DNA from: Porodaedalea pini
Lineage: Eukaryota > Basidiomycota > Agaricomycetes > Hymenochaetales > Hymenochaetaceae
Assembly: GCA_002794775.1 (NCBI GenBank)
Contig: NBAY01000003.1
Location: forward strand, 1,178,001-1,242,000
Reading direction: 5' to 3'
DNA length: 64,000 bases
A model generated the notes under the pieces. It was not told where the DNA came from, searched no databases, and saw only the letters and a list, made by a program, of their open reading frames with translations. Within the stretch, counting starts at the first letter, position 1. Each line of letters opens with the position of its first letter. A program made the position numbers and the translations under genes. This document shows, piece by piece, positions 10,594 through 22,041 of this stretch.

Positions 10594-12087
10594 TCACCGC
10601 TCCTTCCTATGTTTCCCTCGCTTCTTGGGGCGCTCGACTTGCTCCTCATCCTCATCCTCTTCACTCTCGCTCTGATCCTCCTGCTCGCTCTCCTCTCCCT
10701 CACTGATCTCCTCTTCGTCGTCCCACTCACCCTCATCTTCCTCATCGCCTTCCTCTCCATTCTCTGCATCGTCATCTTCCTCTTCGCCTTCCTTCTCGCC
10801 CTTGTTCGCCATCTTCTTTCGCGCGATGTTCCGCTCCTGCTCTTCCCGCCGCTGCTTCCTCAGCTTCTCCTTCTCTGCATGTGATTTCTTCTGCGCGGCC
10901 GTCTCTACTTTTGATTTTTTGACTGGGTTCGTGCGGATCGGATCAGTGAAAGCACGAAAAATAATTAGAAGACTGGACGCACCAAATCTATGATACATGA
11001 CTGCGCCCTCCTTGCCCGGAACGCCCTCGGTGATTTTGACGAGTCGAAGCTCCATCCTTGGCCCGATCTCATCCAGTCTTACAGCTCTGCGCGTCCCTCT
11101 CTTGTTATTCCGCCCGACATAGTCGTCCGCAAGCGAGACGGCATCAGCGTCGTCGTCGCCCCCAGCACTCGAAGCAGAAGATGCAGCGGACTCATAACCA
11201 TCGTCATCCGGGCCAGGCTCACCCTTACGACGGAGCACAAAGTCCGCAACGTCCTGCTCGCGTCCGAGATCCAGGAGACCCGACGTGGACTTTGACTTTG
11301 CTCTCGACTTGGCCTTGGAGGCCTCGAGAACCTTGCGCACACGGCGCGAGACGCCGTACGGCTTGACGGTGATGAGGTAGTGGCGGACGTCGACGGTATC
11401 GCGTGTGGGGTCGTATTGCACGAGGACGACGCGACGCGCGGCGGAGAGGGTGAGTGTTTGTGGGGAGAGCGGGGGGAAGAGGGACTGGAATGATTTCATG
11501 AGGAGGGTGAGATGCGGCGGGGTCGTTGAGGAGGGTGGAGGGAAGGAGGCTAGAACGAGCTATAGCAGAAGTGTGATACATTAGGATTTGAATAAGAAAG
11601 TACGAAGAGAATAGCACACGCACGAGGGGAGGCGTGAGGTACTCGAGGCCCATGCTGCGCGCGTGCCTTTTGGTGTTGAGGATGTCTTTTGAAAGGCTGT
11701 ACTTTTCGATGCGAAATGTAAGGGTAGGTCCTGCGGAGAGTCTGACCATACGCAGGGAAGGCGCGACAGGCGTGAGTGTGAGTGCGAGGAGGTGGGTGAC
11801 ATGGAGAGCGGGTGCGAGCGTCAGGTAGTCTTTTAGTTTGTTTCTCGAGCGTTCCTGTCCGACAGTAAGCACTTGCACTTGCAGATATAGAAAGCAGAGT
11901 TATAGCGCACCTTGAGACGACTGGCTGTGTTCGGCTCCATGACCTTGCGGAGGTCGCGGACGAGCTGGGCAAGTGAGGAGCCGACCTGGCCGTGCTTGAT
12001 GATGAACGATCGAGGGCTGCCGTCGCCGCCGTCTGCGCCATTTGCGGGCGTCTTGACGTGCGTCCTGTTTTTCCTCCTGCGTGCCAT
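10594..12087 (-). CDS. SSF1: Brix-domain ribosome biogenesis protein SSF1/PPAN (Peter Pan)
   Basis: Nucleolar factor for 60S assembly that protects 27S pre-rRNA from early ITS2 cleavage. Exons (minus): 12087-11911, 11854-11624, 11559-10983, 10922-10594; 437 aa. It starts with a basic MARRRKNRTHVKTP segment and then PRSFIIKHGQVGSSLAQLV and SRLKERSRNKLKDYL, the Brix-domain signature. The region RHYLITVKPYGVSRRVRKVL is typical of SSF/PPAN, as is RMELRLVKITEGV. The C-terminal 90 residues are a coiled-coil Lys/Glu stretch followed by a long acidic tail and a basic end (KKRGKHRKER). The Glu/Asp-rich tail creates long spurious open frames on the other strand. All splice phases close. Confidence 0.95.
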
Positions 12088-12699
12088 GGCTGTCGGTGTC
12101 GAAGGTAGAGTAATGCGCAATTGATTTTTTTCGAGCGGCGACTGCCGTGCGAATGATCGACGCGTTCGTTGCAATTCTCAGAGTCTGAAGCCTACTGCGC
12201 CGCCAGTCCTTTTCTTCTCATCGCGTCCTCTCCCTCCTCTCATCGTCTCTCCTCGTCGCTGTTGTCGTCGCCCTTGCCGACGTCCTCGGGGCTGTCGTTG
12301 TCGCTGTTGTTGGCCGTACTCTTTCTGTGTCTCGTCGGGGCTATTTAACGCGCGCGCGCTCTGCATCCCCTTTTTATCCCTACACCCGTCTGGCACGGTG
12401 CATTGTACACACCGCTCTCCATCCTATCTCCTCGTTCTCACCTCTCGAAAGTCGCCTTTACCGCCACGGTGTGCACGCGTCACCGTCTCGCCGCCCGTCT
12501 CGATTGCATCGCGGTATGTCTCCTTTCTTCGCATACACCCTAATATGTCTATTCGCATACCCATCTGATTTAATCCTTTTCCTATTGATGACCACAGTGA
12601 TATATCCCGCTCCTGTCCGGACTTCCCTCGTTTGCGCACCGCATATTGTTTGTTCGCTGTTCACTCTGAAGGCCAGCCCTATTCTAAAGTCTGTCGGTT
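12088..12699. other. Divergent promoter region SSF1 / PKA-type kinase
   Basis: About 610 bp between divergent start codons. It is rich in pyrimidine runs on the + strand and holds a GC-rich block near 12240-12310 made of short CGTCG-like repeats. Small open frames have no support. Confidence 0.5.
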
Positions 12700-14290
12700 A
12701 TGGACCGCCTATACAACCTTCCCCCGCGCTCCGCGTCCATGCCGTCCCCGGGCACCGTCTTCCCTGCAGGGTACTTTCAGCCCCTCGCGGGCGCAGCGCC
12801 AGTACCCGGACCCCTGTCCAGAAAAATGTCAGCGCGTCGCGACTCTGAGATGGTGCTCTCAGAAGGCCCGATCACGCCTCCCGAGTCGCCAGGCCCGGAA
12901 GACGTGCCCGTGAGCCACCTAACTCTAGGCCAAAACCAGAGTCAAACTCTGGTGCAGCCGCCGCTGGAGATCGTAATGGAGGATATGCCGCAGGTCGTGC
13001 AGGTCGAGTACCCTGTGACGCCTGTGTCGCAGGTGCCGGAGACCCCTGACGCGATGGAGGAGGACACGATGCAGAATGAACAGAGCTTGTCGATTGTGCG
13101 ACAGCCTGTGCGCTCGCTCTCGCAGGAGAACTTGGACTTGCCGGGTACGAACACTCTGAAGTTGACGGATTTCGATGTGCGGGGCACACTTGGTGAGCTT
13201 GTCTTATTTTTTTTCTTTTGTGAAATAGGATGCTCATTATGTTGACTCAGGAACTGGCACGTTCGGAAGGGTGCTACTCGTCCGTCTACGAAACTCTCCC
13301 GCCCGACAAGACTCTGCAAATTATTTTGCTATGAAGATTCTTCGTAAGAGCGAGATTGTGCGGCTCAGGCAGGTAGAGCACGTAGCCGCGGAACGTTACA
13401 TCCTCTCACGCATCCGGCACCCGTTCATCGTCGACCTCTACGCTACCTTCCAAGACGATCTGAACGTATATATGCTGCTTTCATACGTACCAGGCGGCGA
13501 GCTATTCACGCATCTACGGCGCGCACAGCGATTCACGCCTGACGTGACGCGCTTCTACCTCGCGACGATCGTGCTCGCGCTCAAGTATCTGCACTCGTTC
13601 AACATCATTTACCGCGACCTCAAGCCAGAAAACTTGCTCCTCGACGCGCGCGGCTACCTGCGGCTCACGGACTTCGGCTTCGCGAAGATCGTGGAGGACC
13701 GCACGTGGACGCTCTGCGGCACGCCCGAGTACCTCGCGCCCGAGATCATCCAGTCGGACGGGCACGGCAAAGCGGCGGACTGGTGGGCGTGCGGCATTTT
13801 GTGCTACGAGATGCTCGTTGGCTTTCCTCCGTTCTTTGCGGAGACGGCGTACGGGATATACGAGAAGATCTTGGAGGGGCGGATCGCGTGGCCACGCGAC
13901 ATGGACCCACTTTCGCGGGAGCTCATCAAGGCGTTCTTGCATCCCGATAGGAGCAAGCGTCTCGGGAATATGATAGGCGGCCCGCAGGACGTGCTTGACC
14001 ATCCTTGGTTTAGGGGCGTTGACTGGGGCGCGCTCGAGCGGCGCGAGATCAAGGTAAATGCCTCCTTCGAGCTTATCCCTTTTAGCTAGCTCTGATCCTC
14101 CGTTTCATTGTGCTAGGCGCCGATTATCCCACACACGAACTCGTCCGACGACACGCGGCACTTCGCCCGCCTGGAATTACCGTCTGAGTACGACATCCCC
14201 GGCCTCATCCCCAGCGAAGCGCCGCCCCTTCGCCCGCTTCAGCGTTACGAGCAGATTAGTTATCACTATTCCGCTCCCTTCCCCGTGTAG
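12700..14290 (+). CDS. cAMP-dependent protein kinase catalytic subunit (AGC kinase)
   Basis: Exons 12700-13192, 13251-14053, 14117-14290; 489 aa. Residues 1-155 are a Ser/Pro/Glu-rich extension without a domain. The kinase domain shows every catalytic element: GTGTFGRV glycine loop, YFAMKILRKS Lys, IIYRDLKPEN catalytic loop (YRD in place of HRD, normal for AGC kinases), LTDFGFAKIV with DFG, activation loop TWTLCGTPEYLAPE with the PDK1-type Thr, then DWWACGILCYEML and FLHPDRSKRLG. The C-terminal tail (APIIPHTNSSDDTRHFARL) replaces the usual PKA tail, and the protein ends without an FxxF motif. It would act downstream of cAMP in nutrient sensing and morphogenesis. Assignment to PKA over other AGC kinases rests on the core motifs. 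It converges with TFB3. Confidence 0.9.
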
Positions 14291-14717
14291 CTATTTTGCT
14301 TCCTTGTCCATCTCATTACAGCGGACATCTCATCTCATCTCATCTCACCTTTATAATCTCGAGCTTTGGATATACGATTGCTTGTCGAGCACAAGGACAC
14401 TGTCGTTTCTGGCCCAGGTCCCTGCTTTCTTCCCCCTCTTTCGCGCCCTGGTTTTGGTCTGTTAGTTAATCTCTCATCGGTTCCTTGCCTGTCGCTCGTT
14501 GGTTATTATCTCACTATTCTTGACTGTCTCATGCGCTTTCCACTCCTCTCTGGTTGTTATTCGTGTTACATATTATCCACGCTTCCAGCCCCCTGTGTAG
14601 CCCTCTTCGTTCTGACTTACCGATGTATGATCTAGTCATCTCATAACACCTTAATGCTATCGTGTTGCCCCGCGCTATCATTGTCATACAGTGGAATGAA
14701 TATGTTGCTACAATTCT
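14291..14717. other. Convergent 3' region, kinase / TFB3
   Basis: 427 bp between two stop codons, T/C-rich on the + strand. Nothing but the CATCT microsatellite is seen. Confidence 0.5.
14326..14345 (+). repeat. CATCT microsatellite (4 copies)
   Basis: Four perfect CATCT units, 36 bp after the kinase stop codon, so probably in its 3' UTR. Confidence 0.8.
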
Positions 14718-16036
14718 TTAGACGGTGGCCATCACCACATCCCCTCCATTCGGTAAAGTCGCAGGAGAATCTGAAGTCAGTACCGGCGATGTCAAAGGTG
14801 CAATGTCAAGCCCAGCGACCGCACACCTCAGCGCGCGCTCCCAAGCCTCCTCGACGACGTATCCGCCTGCCCGCATGACGCCCTCGCGGTCCCTTCTCAC
14901 CGCCTCGCTTGCAGGATCGAAGTAGCCCGCGCTGCGCAACTCGAATCTGTCCTCGTACGCGTACCAATCGTCCTGCAGCGGCACATGCGGCACGTCGGGC
15001 ACCGCGCTCTGCGCCGCCCGTGCACGCAGCGCCCTCGCGGAGGCACTCGGCACCTCCGCCTGCGCCATACGTCGCTCACGCTCTCTTTTCTCCTTCTCGC
15101 GCTGGCGCCGCGCGGCTGCGGCGACGAGCGCGCCGGCGTCAGCGTCCTCGGCGCTGTGCTCGAGCGCATCAAGCAGCTCCGCGCGGTCCGCTGCGCGTGC
15201 GGCGCGCTCGGCTTCTTCCTCGAGTGCGAGTGTGCGCGCCCGCTCCTCGCGCCGTTGCCGGTCGGCCTCTTCTTGTGCGCGCAGCGAGGAGGCGTAGGAT
15301 TCGTCGCGCTGGATGTTCGCCTCGATGACGGCGGCGTTCTCGCGCCGGTATTTTGCGATGCGCTCTTCGGTTGCGGGGACGTCGATGTCGTTTATTAAGT
15401 TGAAGGCTAGGAGAAGGTAGTTTACATGTATACCGAGAGGGTGAGGAATGGAGGAATGGAGGACGTACTGATGTCTTCGACTTCTTCGAGGTAGTCATTG
15501 TAAGCTTTTAGATCGGCGAAGTCTTCTCGGTGCTTGTTGAAGCTGCGTAGAACATGTTTAACGACGAGTGTTTAACAATAAAAGTCAGAGCGCACTCACT
15601 CCTTCGCCAGCCGCCGGCGAACCGCAACCTCTTTCTCAACCGAGAGGTCCTCGAACGTCTGCGGCATGAATGCAAGCTTGCGGAGCGTGCGGTTGCATAT
15701 CGGGCACGGCGCGGGGCCGAGCGTGAACAGGCGGTCGATGCACGACTCGCACATCTTGTGGTAGCACGCGCTGACGAGCAGGCGGAGCCGCGGGTTGAGG
15801 TAGCGGTCGCTCTTGCAGACGGGGCACTGGTCCTCGAGGCTGCTGTACTCCGAGACCTTGCCCGACGCATCCTTGACGCCGCCCCCGAAGGAGAGCGCTG
15901 CGGTCGAGGGCGCGCTGGAGCTAGGGGGCGCATTGAGCCCGGCGGGCGTCGAGGAGCGCGTGCTGTGCGAGGAGGAGGGGAGCGCGGACTTGCGAACGAT
16001 GGTCCCGCGCAACCAGCCCGAGCTCGACTTGGACAT
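14718..16036 (-). CDS. TFB3: TFIIH/CAK assembly factor TFB3 (MAT1)
   Basis: Third subunit of the CDK-activating kinase and a structural link to core TFIIH, so it acts in transcription initiation and nucleotide excision repair. Exons (minus): 16036-15600, 15542-15469, 15406-14718; 399 aa. After a Ser-rich stretch of about 65 residues comes a C3HC4 RING (CPVCKSD, CYHKMCESCID, CPIC), then LRKLAFMPQTFEDLSVEKEV, the standard MAT1 continuation, then FNKHREDFADLKAYNDYLEEVEDI and a long Glu/Arg-rich coiled coil (RRENAAVIEANIQRDE). The last 100 residues carry WYAYEDRFELRSAGYFDP and the family's C-terminal helix (GGYVVEEAWERAL). It is transcribed divergently from the DODA-like gene with 160 bp between ATGs. 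Confidence 0.93.
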
Positions 16037-16196
16037 GGTGTGCGAAGATGCGGCCGTCGTCGTGGTCAGTGACTAAGACGCCCGACATGGAGTCCCCGAG
16101 TCGGCGCGCGTGTCATCAGCTAAGCCGCGCTTATAACCCAACTCATCCACTTCCCACCATGTATTTATTCCTATTACTACCAGCACAGCTCTCATC

Positions 16197-17374
16197 GTGG
16201 CGGCTATATCAACCAGGACCCTCCTCGCGCTGCTCGCTGTCGCACTTGCGTACACTCTGGCACGCTTCCCATTGACATCTATCATCTCCCGCTCGCTCTT
16301 CCGAACAATGTCGACCGCACCCGCGTCCGCAGTGCCCAAGACGGAATCAGAATGGAAGGCCGCACTCGACGCGCTGCCTGCAACGCCGGACAAGATCCCT
16401 GCGTTCTTCTTCGGCCACGGCTCGCCTCTCTTGCAGTTCCCTGAGCATCTGCTGAGCGGGACGGACCCGATGGAGGTGTATGCTGGCCCAAAGGGCCCGC
16501 TTGCACGCTTTCTGAAGGACTTTGGGCCGGCGCTGCTTGAGAAGTACAAGCCGAAGGGCATACTCGTCTTCAGCGCCCACTGGGAGACGCAGGGGGAGCG
16601 ACAAGGTGCGTTTCTTAGCTATAATCAATATTCGTGTATATTCATTTCATTACAGTGACGGACTACGGCGACGACCAACCCCTTCTTATGGACTACTTCG
16701 GCTTCGACCGCTCGCTCTACAAGCTCAAATTCAGCTCAAACGGTTCGCACGCACTCTCGCAGCGCGTCGTTGACGCCTTCAAATCCGCGGGACAGCTCGC
16801 GCGCACAACGTCCCAGACTGAGACGCGCGGGCGCGACGGGCGGGGGTACAACGGACCAGGGCTCGACCACGGCGTGTTCGTACCGTTCCGCATCATGTTC
16901 GGGCACGCGTTCCACGATGTGCCGATCGTGCAGGCCAGCATCGATGCGAACCTCAGTCCTGAGAAGGAATGGGCGGTTGGGAAGGCGGTCGCGCAGCTGA
17001 GGGAGGAGGGGATTTTGATCCTTTCGGGCGGGCTGACAATCCATACGTTTGCGGATTGGTCGGCGTTTGCAGAGAGCACTGCGAAGCCTGTTTATAAGGA
17101 GTTTGACCGGGCGATCCTTGAGGCGGCGCAGCAGCCTGCGGTATGTTCACTGCCTACTTATGTTTACACTCAGTCCACATGAACTCATGATGTTGAATAG
17201 CCAAAACTCAAAGAGGCCCTCGTCAACCTCACGAAGCACAGAGGCTTTAGACTGGCGCATCCCCGTGAGGAACATTTCGTGCCGCTGTACGTCGCGGCTG
17301 GCGCTGGCGAGGGCGGAGACTCAAAGATTCTTGCTGGACTCTACGGTGCGCCAGCCATCGCCTTCGGTTTATGA
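16197..17374 (+). CDS. 4,5-DOPA dioxygenase extradiol-like protein (LigB family)
   Basis: Extradiol ring-cleaving dioxygenase of the DODA/LigB class, which in plants and Amanita relatives opens DOPA to betalamic-acid precursors; in most fungi the substrate is unknown. Exons 16197-16605, 16656-17140, 17201-17374; 355 aa. Metal and active-site motifs: FFFGHGSPLLQ (first His), LVFSAHWETQG, GPGLDHGVFVPFRIMF and LAHPREEHFVPLYVAAG. Residues 5-28 are hydrophobic (TLLALLAVALAYTLARF), so the protein may have a signal anchor or mitochondrial presequence; a downstream ATG (MSTAPASAVPK, residue 38) would give the usual cytosolic form. Both starts are possible. All phases close. Confidence 0.88.
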
Positions 17375-17720
17375 TGTAGTTTTCACCTATCCGATACATC
17401 TGGACACTTGTTGCCATCGTTGCTGTGCATAGTGGAAATAGTGTACTTTAAATTTATCGATTTCTTGAATTTCAATGCGTGTATCTCCGCGACGAGCTTC
17501 ATTACCAGGTTCATTGGTGATGGGTTGGGCGAAGTGCGGACTGAACAAAATCAACGTCCAGTTGTTCGACCGGTGCTCTGATTCAAATGAAAAATAGAGA
17601 CAGACTTCATTTCCTTCCCGAGTGCATCTAATGAGCCTTCATTTGCAGTCTTAGTACACATGGATCTTCAAGGCAAAGTCAGAGAGAGAAACGCGGCTAA
17701 CAACATACGACATTTAGCGA
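17375..17720. other. Convergent 3' region, DODA-like / SNM1-like
   Basis: 346 bp between stop codons; nothing recognisable. Confidence 0.5.
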
Positions 17721-18440
17721 TCATAAGCCGCTCAAGAAAGCAACGAGTCCATTCCCCTCCTGCCCTCCTCCGTCCTTCCGAGTTGCGCTTTGCTTTTGCT
17801 CCTTCGAGCGAGCGAGCATCTCCTGCAAACCGGCCCTTTTCTTCTGTCGCTTGGCTGACGAACCAGCGGATTGCAGTTTGCGTTGAGAGTCGGCTGGGGC
17901 GGCGCTAGCCGTCGAGCTGGGAGAAACAGCTGAGTCCGAGGCCCGTGCTTTGCCTTTTAACTTGGCACTGCTTTCGACGCTAATGTCTCGCTGTATACTA
18001 AAGCTTTCCTCGGCCTCCTTGTTCACCGCTGGACTCGTTGATGGCAGACAGTCCATGGGTACCGAGGAAGACGACGGAGGACCTTCGGTGACCTCGGCAG
18101 GCGACGCAGTATGGGACACACTCATGTCTACCAGTGCATTAACGCCGCTCCGCTCAGCGGCCTGGGCGCCGAGGTAACCGCACGCCGCGCAGCTCCTCTG
18201 CACGCGCTGCTTTGTGTTCTTTGTATTGCTTGTTCTTCTGCGTTTGGAACTGGCGACGATGCGTGTGGTCACGGGCAGGTGGGCGCACCGCGGGCAGTGC
18301 AGCGGGGACAGTGCCAGGACATAGGGGTGAGACGACGAGCGTCGAGCACGGGTTGCATGGAGGGCAGCTAGAGCAGGTGAGACTGAGGCGGAGAGGAGCA
18401 AAGAGGCGTTCAGTTGGTACTTTGCGGTGACCGAGTCCAT
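17721..18440 (-). CDS. RNase MRP/P protein subunit, SNM1/RPP21/Rpr2-like
   Basis: Single exon, 239 aa. The N-terminal helix-rich part (YQLNASLLLSASVSPALAALH) and a zinc ribbon with HCPRC at about residue 50 and SCAACGY at about residue 84 fit the Rpr2/Rpp21/Snm1 family, which binds the RNA of RNase MRP or RNase P and acts in rRNA or tRNA 5' maturation. Between the Cys pairs is a basic stretch (SSKRRRTSNTKNTKQR). The second half is Ser/Ala-rich and ends with KRQKKRAGLQEMLARSKEQ, a motif seen at the end of fungal Snm1-type proteins. The lack of introns is unusual among its neighbours. Which of the two RNases it serves is undecided; the fold assignment rests on the two Cys pairs and the helix. 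Confidence 0.62.
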   Translation of the reverse strand: MDSVTAKYQLNASLLLSASVSPALAALHATRARRSSSHPYVLALSPLHCPRCAHLPVTTRIVASSKRRRTSNTKNTKQRVQRSCAACGYLGAQAAERSGVNALVDMSVSHTASPAEVTEGPPSSSSVPMDCLPSTSPAVNKEAEESFSIQRDISVESSAKLKGKARASDSAVSPSSTASAAPADSQRKLQSAGSSAKRQKKRAGLQEMLARSKEQKQSATRKDGGGQEGNGLVAFLSGL

Positions 18441-18713
18441 GAGAGAAATATGGGATCATGTGACGACAAGAGGCGTCGATCTCCGAGTGAACGTGACTTT
18501 CATTCTTAGAAGGGGGATTGTCTTCCTCAGTCCCTGACTCCCTGTTATTGTCTATTGTCTTTTTTCAAAAATGCAGATGCAGGCCATGAGAGAACACGCG
18601 AGCAGTTCGGAGAACGCATGTACTCTCCTTTGCTTTTTACCACCACCACGTCCACCACGCCCACCTCCTGATTACCCCTTACTTTGCCTCTTCAAGGGAG
18701 TGCAGTAGCAACT

Positions 18714-20737
18714 ATGCACGCACCTCACCAGCGTTCGCATTCCATATCTTCCCCAATCGCGCAGTCCTTTCCGCACCCCGCTCCGTTTTCCAGGCCAGCC
18801 TATAAGACCCGTCGCCCGTCCCTCACAAACACAATGTCAAAGTTCAAAGACTCCCTCAAGGAGCGCATACACGAGAACGTGCATGCCGTGCACGCGCACG
18901 CACACCGCCGCGCCCACTCTAATGGCTCGCGTGGTAACAGCGGGCCCTATGAGCCCAGGGGAATCACCATCTCAGAGCCAAAACTTACTGGCTCCGCAGA
19001 CAGCTTGCCCTCTTCACGACTGGCCCCGCTAGGTTCGGGCGCAATCGTCGTTGGCACCCCTCAGGAGGCCCTTGCGCTCTCCGCACAGAAAGGCGGCTAC
19101 CGTGGTGCACCCGCGGCCGCATCTGCACCATCGGGCATAAATCAGTACCACAAGCAGCAGCCTGCGCCTGTTGAAGAGGAATCAGAGTACGAAGATTCCC
19201 AGAAGAGTCCGCCGCTGCCACCCTTGCCTGCGTCAACGCCCACATCGCCTACTATGCAGACGAGGGGCTTGCAGCAACGAGATTGGCCTCAGCCGAGACG
19301 CTCAGAAGAATCGAATGTCAGCAGCCAGGCGAGTGGCAGTCGAGGGCTTCGTCCAGTTCTGCAGGACCGGCGTTCACAAGGCTCCGCGAAGGGCCGCCGA
19401 GGGTCTCCGCTCGCTCAGCCGCACCAGCAGCTGCACGAAGAGTCTCAAGCACCACCTTCCCCAGTGGACGATTTCAAATCCAAACCGGAGCTGCCAGGTG
19501 AGGACGAAATTCAAACACAACGCAAGTCAGGGACCACATCGTCGCGGCATAGATCGAACGTTTCTTCCTACTCGGGCTCTGGCTCTCGCGTCGAAAGCGA
19601 CTGTTTTGCCGCTGCCCCTCAGCTCCCTATCGATCTTGCTTCTGCGCTCCCTCAACCGCCGTTCGAGCCCGTCCTCATGTCCAATCTCCCCGCCAACATG
19701 CATAAAATCGACCCAGGCAAGCTCCTCGTCATTTTGGAAACAGGCGATGCAACTATCAAGAGTACGCTCAAGACACTTACATCCCGACCTTCGTACCTCG
19801 GGACGTACCTCAACGAGCTTGTCATGACGACGGCGACGAGCTCCTCCGCGCAAACAGCGCTTCCCGTAGACGAGAACGGGGATGGAGACGGGGCGTCAAT
19901 GTACTCGCAACGCAGCGAGTTTGAGGGCTCTGAAGACGAGGAGAACTCCGTGGGTTTCAACTCGCTCTTCCAGAATCATCTCACGTCGACGGGCATTATC
20001 AAGACCCGCAAGCCTAAGCGTAGAGCGGATGTAACCTCCGTTATTCACATTTTCCTGGACAGACCAAGTGCACCGTAAGTCTCCCTATATCGCACCGACT
20101 TTTTACAAAAAACTCAATAGTAATCTCATTTAGATATACGCACATTATCGCATATCTTCGCGCTCCCATCTTGCCGTCCCATCCGCAAGGGATGCTTCCC
20201 TACGCCGCACGCCTCTTCCCCGCCGCGCGGCATTCATTCGCAACAGCACGCCTCGAGGCACTGCTCGACCTCCGTGACGAGGCGTCGTACCTCGGGCTGG
20301 GAGACCTCCTACGACTCTGCGACGACGAGCTCGCCGGGCAGGTTCCGCTCGCCGTAGATTCGGGCGACGCGGGGCGCTCAAGCGTGCACAGCACGCATAC
20401 GCTCTGCGAGCCTTCCTCGGGGACGGGTCCGGGAATGAAAGGGAATGAGAGCGCGGGGAACAGCCCGTCTGTACATAGCGTTGACATTCCCGTTGTGCTC
20501 CCCACACATGAGTCGCGCGCCATTCCGCCCGCGTCGCCAATGAAAAAGACGGCGAAGACGTTTTCGACGGGCTCGAACGCGTCGACGACGTCGACGGCGT
20601 CAAAGCGTGAGCGGCGCGTTGGCCAGCTCGATCTTTTGACTCAGACCCCACCGAGGCGAGTGAATAAGATTGCGAACGCGTCGCAGTTGCGTGCGCAGGA
20701 GCGGGAACGTACGAAGCCAGTTGGCAATTATTTCTGA
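18714..20737 (+). CDS. BTB/POZ (KCTD T1-type) domain protein
   Basis: Exons 18714-20074 and 20134-20737; 654 aa. Residues 1-330 are a low-complexity Ser/Pro/Gln/His region. The BTB fold starts at KIDPGKLLVILETGDATIKS, is interrupted by an acidic insert (DENGDGDG, EGSEDEEN) and resumes with HIFLDRPSAPYTHIIAYLRAP and ARLEALLDLRDEASYLGL, the pattern of KCTD/T1 tetramerisation domains. Such proteins often bring substrates to Cullin-3, but no BACK or Kelch partner is present here, so the role is open. A Ser/Thr-rich tail follows. An in-frame ATG at 18834 (MSKFKDSLKERIHENV) could be an alternative start. The gene is collinear and has one intron only. Confidence 0.72.
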
Positions 20738-22041
20738 TCTATCCTGTTTCTCTCTTGATTTACACCATTTCTTTTTCCTTTGGTTTTCTTGTTCTTGCCT
20801 TACTTTTCTTCAGACTGGTTTCTCCTGCTCGCACTTCTCGATTTTAGGTCGTGTATTTGTATCTCCCCAACGGCTTTTCTTTCTTTTTCTCCCACCCGTT
20901 TACTCTTTCATCGATGTTCTCTACTTTTATCTCTTTTCCAACATCTGCGAAGAACTGTGGACTGTACCTAACACGATGGCTCCTCACGTATTCTCCGCTT
21001 ACTCTACTATCCATGCTCGATACCCGTTGTCCTATTGAAGCCCTCACGAAATATAAAGCGAACTGAAAATTTCACCTTTGGTTGGCATCCTGACCCCACA
21101 TGCGCATGATATCCATGATTGATTCAGACTGAGTGCCTCACTCCGGGCTCCCGGTCCTGTCCTGCGCCTTCCGTCGGAACTACGCCTACAGACAGGAGAT
21201 TATCAGCCGGACTGGGCAACGTAAATATCTCTAATGAGAACAATAAGATCTGTATGGAATGCGTTGAGATCCGAGCGTCCTCGGGACCCACGATCAGCCT
21301 GAGTATTGTACGAAGTTTACGCAATATTATTGATACACCGATGAGTGAGGATAAGTGAATATTTTAGTGTGCATCGTGGAAGAGCTCTGGGTACCGAGTT
21401 AAGATAGATAGGCGTATGCCTAGTTAAATTATGAACTCACAAAGTCTCAGTCTACTTGAAATTAGTGCTGCACGATATGCATACAGCCTGTCGAAGTCCT
21501 TTCAGCTCCCTTCTTCAGCCGAACCGCCGAATGCAGACGATGAAGACGTCAATGGGATCGACCGTTCGAGAACAATAGGATACAGTCACCATGGGTATTA
21601 ATTGGACTCTGCATAATTACGATGATCGACGACGAACAATAAGATCAGGCCGGGGTGCCTTGAGCTTAAGAGTCAAAGATCCATATCGGATTCAGGTGCG
21701 CTGTTCCCGCCTTCGTCGATGCCGAGGAAGGTAAGATGAAGGGATTCTTTAGACGTGTCTTTGTCTCATTGTAGAGCTACCTCAGATTCGCTATAAGCAG
21801 CAGTAATCAATTAGCTGCCACGGAGTCGGAGTGTGTGTACAGTTCGTGTCGTATGTGCTTGTACATGAGTATGAGTATGAGTAGATGATATGTGCGCAGA
21901 TGGTCCGAATAGATGGTGAATACAGCTGTAGACAAAGCAAGAAGCATCAAGAAAACTCAAAGGAGAGTAGACGTGGAAAACATGGGATGAATATTAAAAA
22001 AGGGGAATCCTCAAAGTATGGGATGAAGGCGAATGGAATAT
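20738..22041. other. Convergent intergenic region, BTB / ZUP1
   Basis: 1.3 kb. The first 300 bp are T/C-rich and likely 3' UTR. A short GAGTAT-like triplication lies near 21866-21882. No gene is supported by coding signal or splice sites. Confidence 0.5.

Noticed and set aside
10585..10884. Long Leu-rich open frame on the + strand
   Set aside because: It is the antisense of the acidic tail of the Brix protein.
14900..15400. Long Arg/Ala-rich open frames on the + strand
   Set aside because: Antisense of the GC-rich coiled-coil exon of TFB3.
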